Of a stretch of 64,000 nucleotides of DNA, positions 60,450 through 64,000 are shown in pieces. Below the pieces are notes generated by a model. It did no database searches, had not been told where the DNA came from, and saw only the letters and a program-made list of their open reading frames with translations. The stretch comes from JAAZZIT01 sp964480525. Lineage in GTDB: Bacteria; Bacillota; Clostridia; Oscillospirales; Ruminococcaceae. A program made the position numbers and the translations under genes. Each line of letters starts with the position of its first letter. Within the stretch, counting starts at the first letter, position 1. The DNA is taken from contig CAYZOV010000002.1 in NCBI GenBank assembly GCA_964480525.1, positions 1-64,000 on the forward strand. Reading direction: 5' to 3'.

Positions 60450-61961
60450 ATGAACAAAAACACATTTAAAAAAGCACTCGTTGCTTTTGTTGCAGCTATG
60501 ACAATGGTTGCCGCAACTGTACCTGCTTATGCAGACGAAAACCCAACAGGGTCAATCACAATCTCTAACAAAGACACAGCAGACCACACATACTATGCTT
60601 ATCAGGTATTCTCCGGAACATACTCAGGCGGTGTTCTTACTGACATTGAGTGGGGTAACGGCGTTACTCCTGGCAGTTTGCTCCAAGCTTTGAAAGATGA
60701 CACAACAATCGGTTCTGATTTTGCAAATTGCACAACTGCTTCTGACGTTGCTGGAGTTTTGGCAGAAAAGAATACTGACGCAAATTTTGTAAAGGCATTT
60801 GCAAAAATTGCTTACAAAAAAGTAGATTCAGTTAACAAAATTGCTGAAAGCACAAACGACAAGTTTACTGGTCTTGCAGACGGTTACTACCTTGTTTGTG
60901 AAGAATCACTTGATGATAGCGCTTATGCAGCTATGACAGCTATAATTCTTGAAGTTGTCGGCGGTAATGATGTTCCTGTCGAAGCTAAGTCATCTGTTCC
61001 TACACTTACAAAGAACATTCTTGAAGATGGAACAAAGAAGAACGTTTCCGACTACAACATCGGCGACGAAATCACATTTGTTCTTGAAGCAACACTTTCT
61101 GATATCAACGACTACGAAACATACAAACTCGTATTCAATGATACATACGACGCAGGTCTTACATTTAATGCAATCACATCTGTAAAGGTTGGCGACACAA
61201 CTCTTACAGCTGAACAGTACACAAAAGCAGACGTTACAAACGGCTTTAATTTGACAATTGCTGACGTTAAGACATATGGTGCTACAAACGGTACTAAGGT
61301 AACTGTTACATACACAGCTAAGCTTAACGAAAACGCAGTTATCGGAGGCAATGGTAACGAAAACGAATGTGACCTTTCATTCTCAAACAATCCAAATGCT
61401 GAAGGCGAAGGCAAAACACCAAAGGACAATGCAAAGGTTTATTCATTTGAACTTGATGTAAACAAGGTAAATGAAAGTGGCACAACTCTTGCAGGCGCTA
61501 AGTTTATTCTTTCGAGAAGTAACGTTAGCGACGCTACAGAGTATGCTGTAGTTGAAAACAACAAGCTTACAGGTTGGACAACAACTGAAGCTGACGCAAC
61601 AGTTTTCACAACAGAAAATGACGGAAAAATCACAGTTAAGGGTCTTGACGCAGGTACATATTCACTTATCGAAAAAGAAGCTCCTGCAGGCTATAACAAG
61701 CTTACTGACCCTATTACAGTAGAAATTAAAGCAACATACGATGACACAACTCTTACTCTTACAACTTTAGAAGCTACAAATAGCAAATCTGTTGATAAAG
61801 CTACAGGTATTGTTACTTACGAAGTAGAAAACAAGAGCGGTAACTCACTTCCAACAACAGGTGGTATCGGTACAACAATCTTCTTCGTAACAGGTGGAGT
61901 AATTGTTGCAGGCGCAGCAGTTGTACTTATCATTAAGAAAAGAATTAACAACGTTGACTAA
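60450..61961 (+). CDS. Major (backbone) pilin, SpaA type, LPTTG
   Basis: 503 aa. Signal peptide 1-28 (VPAYA-DE). Pilin-like Lys188 in SSVPTLTKNI is the likely polymerisation lysine. Middle domain about 195-330, Cna-B/SpaA domain with E-box YSLIEKEAPAGY at 404-415 (isopeptide Glu), sorting signal LPTTG 467-471, hydrophobic helix and KKRINNVD. The gene is 5 nt after the adhesin. Its codon use is sharply different from the neighbours: Thr is almost always ACA and Leu CTT, as expected for a very highly expressed protein. Polymerised by the sortase encoded next. Confidence 0.93.
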   Translation: MNKNTFKKALVAFVAAMTMVAATVPAYADENPTGSITISNKDTADHTYYAYQVFSGTYSGGVLTDIEWGNGVTPGSLLQALKDDTTIGSDFANCTTASDVAGVLAEKNTDANFVKAFAKIAYKKVDSVNKIAESTNDKFTGLADGYYLVCEESLDDSAYAAMTAIILEVVGGNDVPVEAKSSVPTLTKNILEDGTKKNVSDYNIGDEITFVLEATLSDINDYETYKLVFNDTYDAGLTFNAITSVKVGDTTLTAEQYTKADVTNGFNLTIADVKTYGATNGTKVTVTYTAKLNENAVIGGNGNENECDLSFSNNPNAEGEGKTPKDNAKVYSFELDVNKVNESGTTLAGAKFILSRSNVSDATEYAVVENNKLTGWTTTEADATVFTTENDGKITVKGLDAGTYSLIEKEAPAGYNKLTDPITVEIKATYDDTTLTLTTLEATNSKSVDKATGIVTYEVENKSGNSLPTTGGIGTTIFFVTGGVIVAGAAVVLIIKKRINNVD

Positions 61962-61980
61962 TTATTAAATCCTAAGAAGT

Positions 61981-62001
61981 GCTACCACCTTGCGTGGTAG
62001 C
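61981..62001 (+). promoter_or_regulatory. Intercistronic hairpin between major pilin and sortase
   Basis: A perfect 8-bp stem GCTACCAC / GTGGTAGC, loop CTTGC, 19 nt after the pilin stop and without a T tract. It may protect the pilin mRNA 3' end and lower downstream expression. Confidence 0.6.
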
Positions 62002-62017
62002 CATTAGGGAGGGTTCC

Positions 62018-62881
62018 ATGAGAAAGAAAAAGGATATAATATCAACCGTTGTGTTGGTTTTGCTCATTCTGGTGGGGCTCTCCGTAATGCTTTATCCTAT
62101 AGTCAGCGATTGGGTTAACTCAAAAACCCAATCACGACTGGTGGAAAATTACGACCAACAGGTTTCAAAAATGGACGAAAGCCAGTACGAGGAGTTTTTT
62201 AACAAGGCAAACGAGTATAATAAAAAACTTAACGACATTCATTCGCCCTTGACAAATTATGACGAAATTGACGGATATGAAAGTGTTTTGGATATTACAG
62301 GCACGGGAATTATGGGTTATGTGACGATTCCGCAAATTGATGTGGAACTTCCCATTTACCACGGCACAACTGTGGAAATTTTGTCCCTTGCGGCAGGTCA
62401 CTTGCAGGGTTCGTCTTTGCCTGTGGGCGGTCAGTCAACTCATGCGGTTATTTCCGCTCACCGAGGTTTGCCAACGTCCAAACTTTTCAGCGATTTGGAT
62501 ATGCTCTGCGAGGGAGATGTTTTCACCGTAACCGTCCTTAACCAGACATTAACCTACAAAGTTGACAAAATCTCTATCGTTAAACCTTACGAGCTTGAAA
62601 ATCTTGCTGTGGAAAACGGCAAAGATTACGTTACGCTTATGACGTGTACGCCTTATGGCATTAACACCCACCGACTTTTGGTTCGTGGGGTGCGAATTGA
62701 AACCGAAGAAGCTGAAAAACTTTTGCGAATAACCGCAGACGCAACAAAAGTTGATAATATGTTGGTTGTTCCGTTTTTTGCCGTTCCGCTTTTGATTGTT
62801 TTAATCATAATTTGGACGGTTGGCGGTCGCAAAAAGGCTAAGTTACCTTTAGAAATAGAGTATGAGTTTTATGATAAATAA
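62018..62881 (+). CDS. Class C (pilus-polymerising) sortase
   Basis: 287 aa. N-terminal membrane helix (about 8-30), catalytic core, C-terminal membrane helix (about 252-272), the two-helix topology of class C. Catalytic His148 (SAHRGLP), Cys210 (TLMTCTPYG) and Arg219 (NTHRLLVRG) are visible. The typical N-terminal lid motif (DPF/DPW) is not found; the corresponding region reads HSPLTNYDEIDGY. ATG 62018 follows GGGAGGG; a frame from 61979 runs through the hairpin and is rejected. It joins LPTTG pilins into the fibre. Confidence 0.92.
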   Translation: MRKKKDIISTVVLVLLILVGLSVMLYPIVSDWVNSKTQSRLVENYDQQVSKMDESQYEEFFNKANEYNKKLNDIHSPLTNYDEIDGYESVLDITGTGIMGYVTIPQIDVELPIYHGTTVEILSLAAGHLQGSSLPVGGQSTHAVISAHRGLPTSKLFSDLDMLCEGDVFTVTVLNQTLTYKVDKISIVKPYELENLAVENGKDYVTLMTCTPYGINTHRLLVRGVRIETEEAEKLLRITADATKVDNMLVVPFFAVPLLIVLIIIWTVGGRKKAKLPLEIEYEFYDK

Positions 62882-62896
62882 ACAGGAGGCGATTTT

Positions 62897-63826
62897 TTGA
62901 AAAAAACATTCCGAAAAGTTTTGACCGCTTTATCTTGCGGTTTGGTTGCTCTGATGTCAGGCGTGACCGCTTTTGCAGATGAAACTTATCAAAAATCCAT
63001 TGAAATTGTGTGCGAAAACGACGGAATTGTTATGGAAAATCTTGAACTTTCCATCTATTCCTGTGCAGAAAACCGAAATATGGAATATTTTCTTAATGAC
63101 GATTTTGCAAACAGCGGTGTGATTTTTGACAGTTCTTCGTCCTCTGCATTGCAGTCCACCGCCAACAGCCTTGCAAACGTGGTTTTGTCCGACCAAATTT
63201 CGCCTTTGCAATCTGTTACAACGGACGAATACGGAAAAGCACAGTTTTCAAATCTCCAAAACGGAGTTTACCTTATTTGCGGTCAGACTTTTTCCACGAA
63301 TACTACAGAGTTTAAGTTTTCACCAATGATTGTGGAAATTTCGTATGCTACAGAGGATTTGGTTATCAGTTACGGAAAATTCACCGCAACCGATATTCCT
63401 CAACCTGAAAAAACACGTTATTCCGTTAAAAAAATCTGGAAATCCGAAAGCGATGATTCTCTTGCACGTCCGACTTCTATTTCCGTTGAGATTTATTGTG
63501 ACGGCGAACTTTTCGACACAGTTATACTTAATTCCGAGAACAACTGGTCAGCTTTTTGGGAATCTGACCAAACAGACGTACAATGGAGCGTCAAGGAAAT
63601 TGACATTCCGACAGATTACACGGTCAGCTATTCAAACGATGGCACAGCTTTTGAGGTTGTTAATACCTATTCAAAAACCACTCCGCCACCTGCTGACAAC
63701 CCACCGTCTGAACCTGACATTCCGCAGACCGGTCAACTTTGGTGGCCTGTTCCACTTATGATTATTGCGGGAATCCTCTTTGTTGCTCTTGGTTTGAAAA
63801 TCGGTTTTAAAGGTGAAAAAGAATAA
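62897..63826 (+). CDS. Minor pilin with IPQTG sorting signal
   Basis: 309 aa. Signal peptide 1-27 (GVTAFAD-E), a beta-rich first domain, a Cna-B domain (VKKIWKSESDDSLARPTSISVEI split around 183-205), a Pro-rich spacer (TTPPPADNPPSEPD), IPQTG at 275-279, hydrophobic helix and KGEKE tail. The Pro-rich stalk and operon position suggest the wall-anchored basal pilin. The start is TTG 62897 with CAGGAGG; it lies 15 nt after the sortase. Confidence 0.88.
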   Translation: MKKTFRKVLTALSCGLVALMSGVTAFADETYQKSIEIVCENDGIVMENLELSIYSCAENRNMEYFLNDDFANSGVIFDSSSSSALQSTANSLANVVLSDQISPLQSVTTDEYGKAQFSNLQNGVYLICGQTFSTNTTEFKFSPMIVEISYATEDLVISYGKFTATDIPQPEKTRYSVKKIWKSESDDSLARPTSISVEIYCDGELFDTVILNSENNWSAFWESDQTDVQWSVKEIDIPTDYTVSYSNDGTAFEVVNTYSKTTPPPADNPPSEPDIPQTGQLWWPVPLMIIAGILFVALGLKIGFKGEKE

Positions 63827-64000
63827 ATGAGAAAGAAAATTTCCGTTATTTTTGTAATAATAGGGGCTTTGCTGATTTTTTCGGCGTTAGCCCTTGTTTT
63901 ATTTAATGTAACTAAAGCGAAAAAATGCACAGAAACCGCTCAAAATGTCCTTGTTCAGATGAAAAATTCCATGCCGATTGAGTATTTTCCTAATAAAGAA
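63827..64000 (+). CDS. Probable second sortase, N-terminal part (cut by window end)
   Basis: 58 residues are visible and the frame is open to the last base. It has one membrane helix (ISVIFVIIGALLIFSALAL), then NVTKAKKCTETAQNVLVQMK. This helix plus 'A..A..VL..(L/M)K' pattern is typical of class B/D sortase N-termini, and a pilus operon is a natural place for an anchoring sortase. ATG 63827 directly follows the minor pilin stop, and GGTG is the only ribosome-like site. The active site is outside the window, so the call is tentative. Confidence 0.55.
   Translation, partial: MRKKISVIFVIIGALLIFSALALVLFNVTKAKKCTETAQNVLVQMKNSMPIEYFPNKE

Overview
The window is AT-rich chromosomal DNA from a low-GC Gram-positive bacterium, most like the Clostridia/Ruminococcaceae (Oscillospirales) group. 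The signs are lipobox lipoproteins with Thr-rich linkers, LPXTG-type pilins with sortases, a glucose PTS, a cohesin-like surface protein, tRNA genes with encoded CCA, and very regular sigma-A promoters (TTGACA-17-TATAAT, often with a GTGTAAAAT-type -10). No rRNA, CRISPR array or complete prophage is visible.

Layout. 1-10 kb holds core genes: a truncated XRE/zinc-ribbon regulator, an AI-2E family permease, pcrA, radA, a Thr-rich lipoprotein, murA with a long leader, a WalJ-like metallo-hydrolase, rlmH and tRNA-Leu(CAG). 10-15 kb is an AraC-type regulator with a two-gene ABC exporter. 15-18 kb encodes two surface proteins: a transglutaminase-like lipoprotein and a membrane-anchored cohesin-like/cadherin-like protein. 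18.2-22.4 kb is a probable mobile island: a tyrosine integrase plus two zinc-ribbon membrane proteins of unknown function. 22.5-30.5 kb is metabolic: ilvE, a GH27 alpha-galactosidase, xpt, cysK-lysA and araD-araB. 30.7-35.9 kb is a PTS operon: BglG-type antiterminator, glucose EIICBA, HPr and EI, with a recognisable RAT/terminator switch. 36-40 kb is potABCD (polyamine uptake). 40-45 kb has a lipoprotein, an ABC-2 exporter (ATPase and two permeases), a peptide deformylase and tRNA-Ser(CGA) followed by an unusual hairpin array. 45.4-48.4 kb is nadB-nadC plus an unknown gene. 48.5-51.6 kb is a second compositionally distinct patch: an XRE regulator, a zinc-ribbon/superinfection-immunity/SHOCT membrane protein and a WG-repeat lipoprotein. 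51.7-53.1 kb is an HXXEE membrane protein diverging from a TetR regulator. prfB follows. From 54.4 kb to the window end runs a sortase-assembled pilus operon: coiled-coil protein, signal peptidase I, 1644-aa LPHTG adhesin, LPTTG backbone pilin, class C sortase, IPQTG minor pilin and the start of a probable second sortase.

How it works together. Sugar genes dominate the middle: alpha-galactosidase and the arabinose genes share a 25-bp dyad at the same distance from their promoters, which suggests one unidentified regulator, while glucose uptake has its own antitermination switch. HPr lacks Ser46, so classic HPrK/CcpA control through this HPr looks unavailable. The surface functions (pilus, cohesin-like protein, Thr-linker lipoproteins) fit a host-associated or fibre-associated lifestyle.

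Most notable: the shared dyad of araBD and the alpha-galactosidase gene; the hairpin arrays with a conserved ATTTCAC spacer behind both tRNA genes, with a tRNA 3'-end remnant at the Leu locus; and the two zinc-ribbon membrane-protein loci, one next to an integrase.
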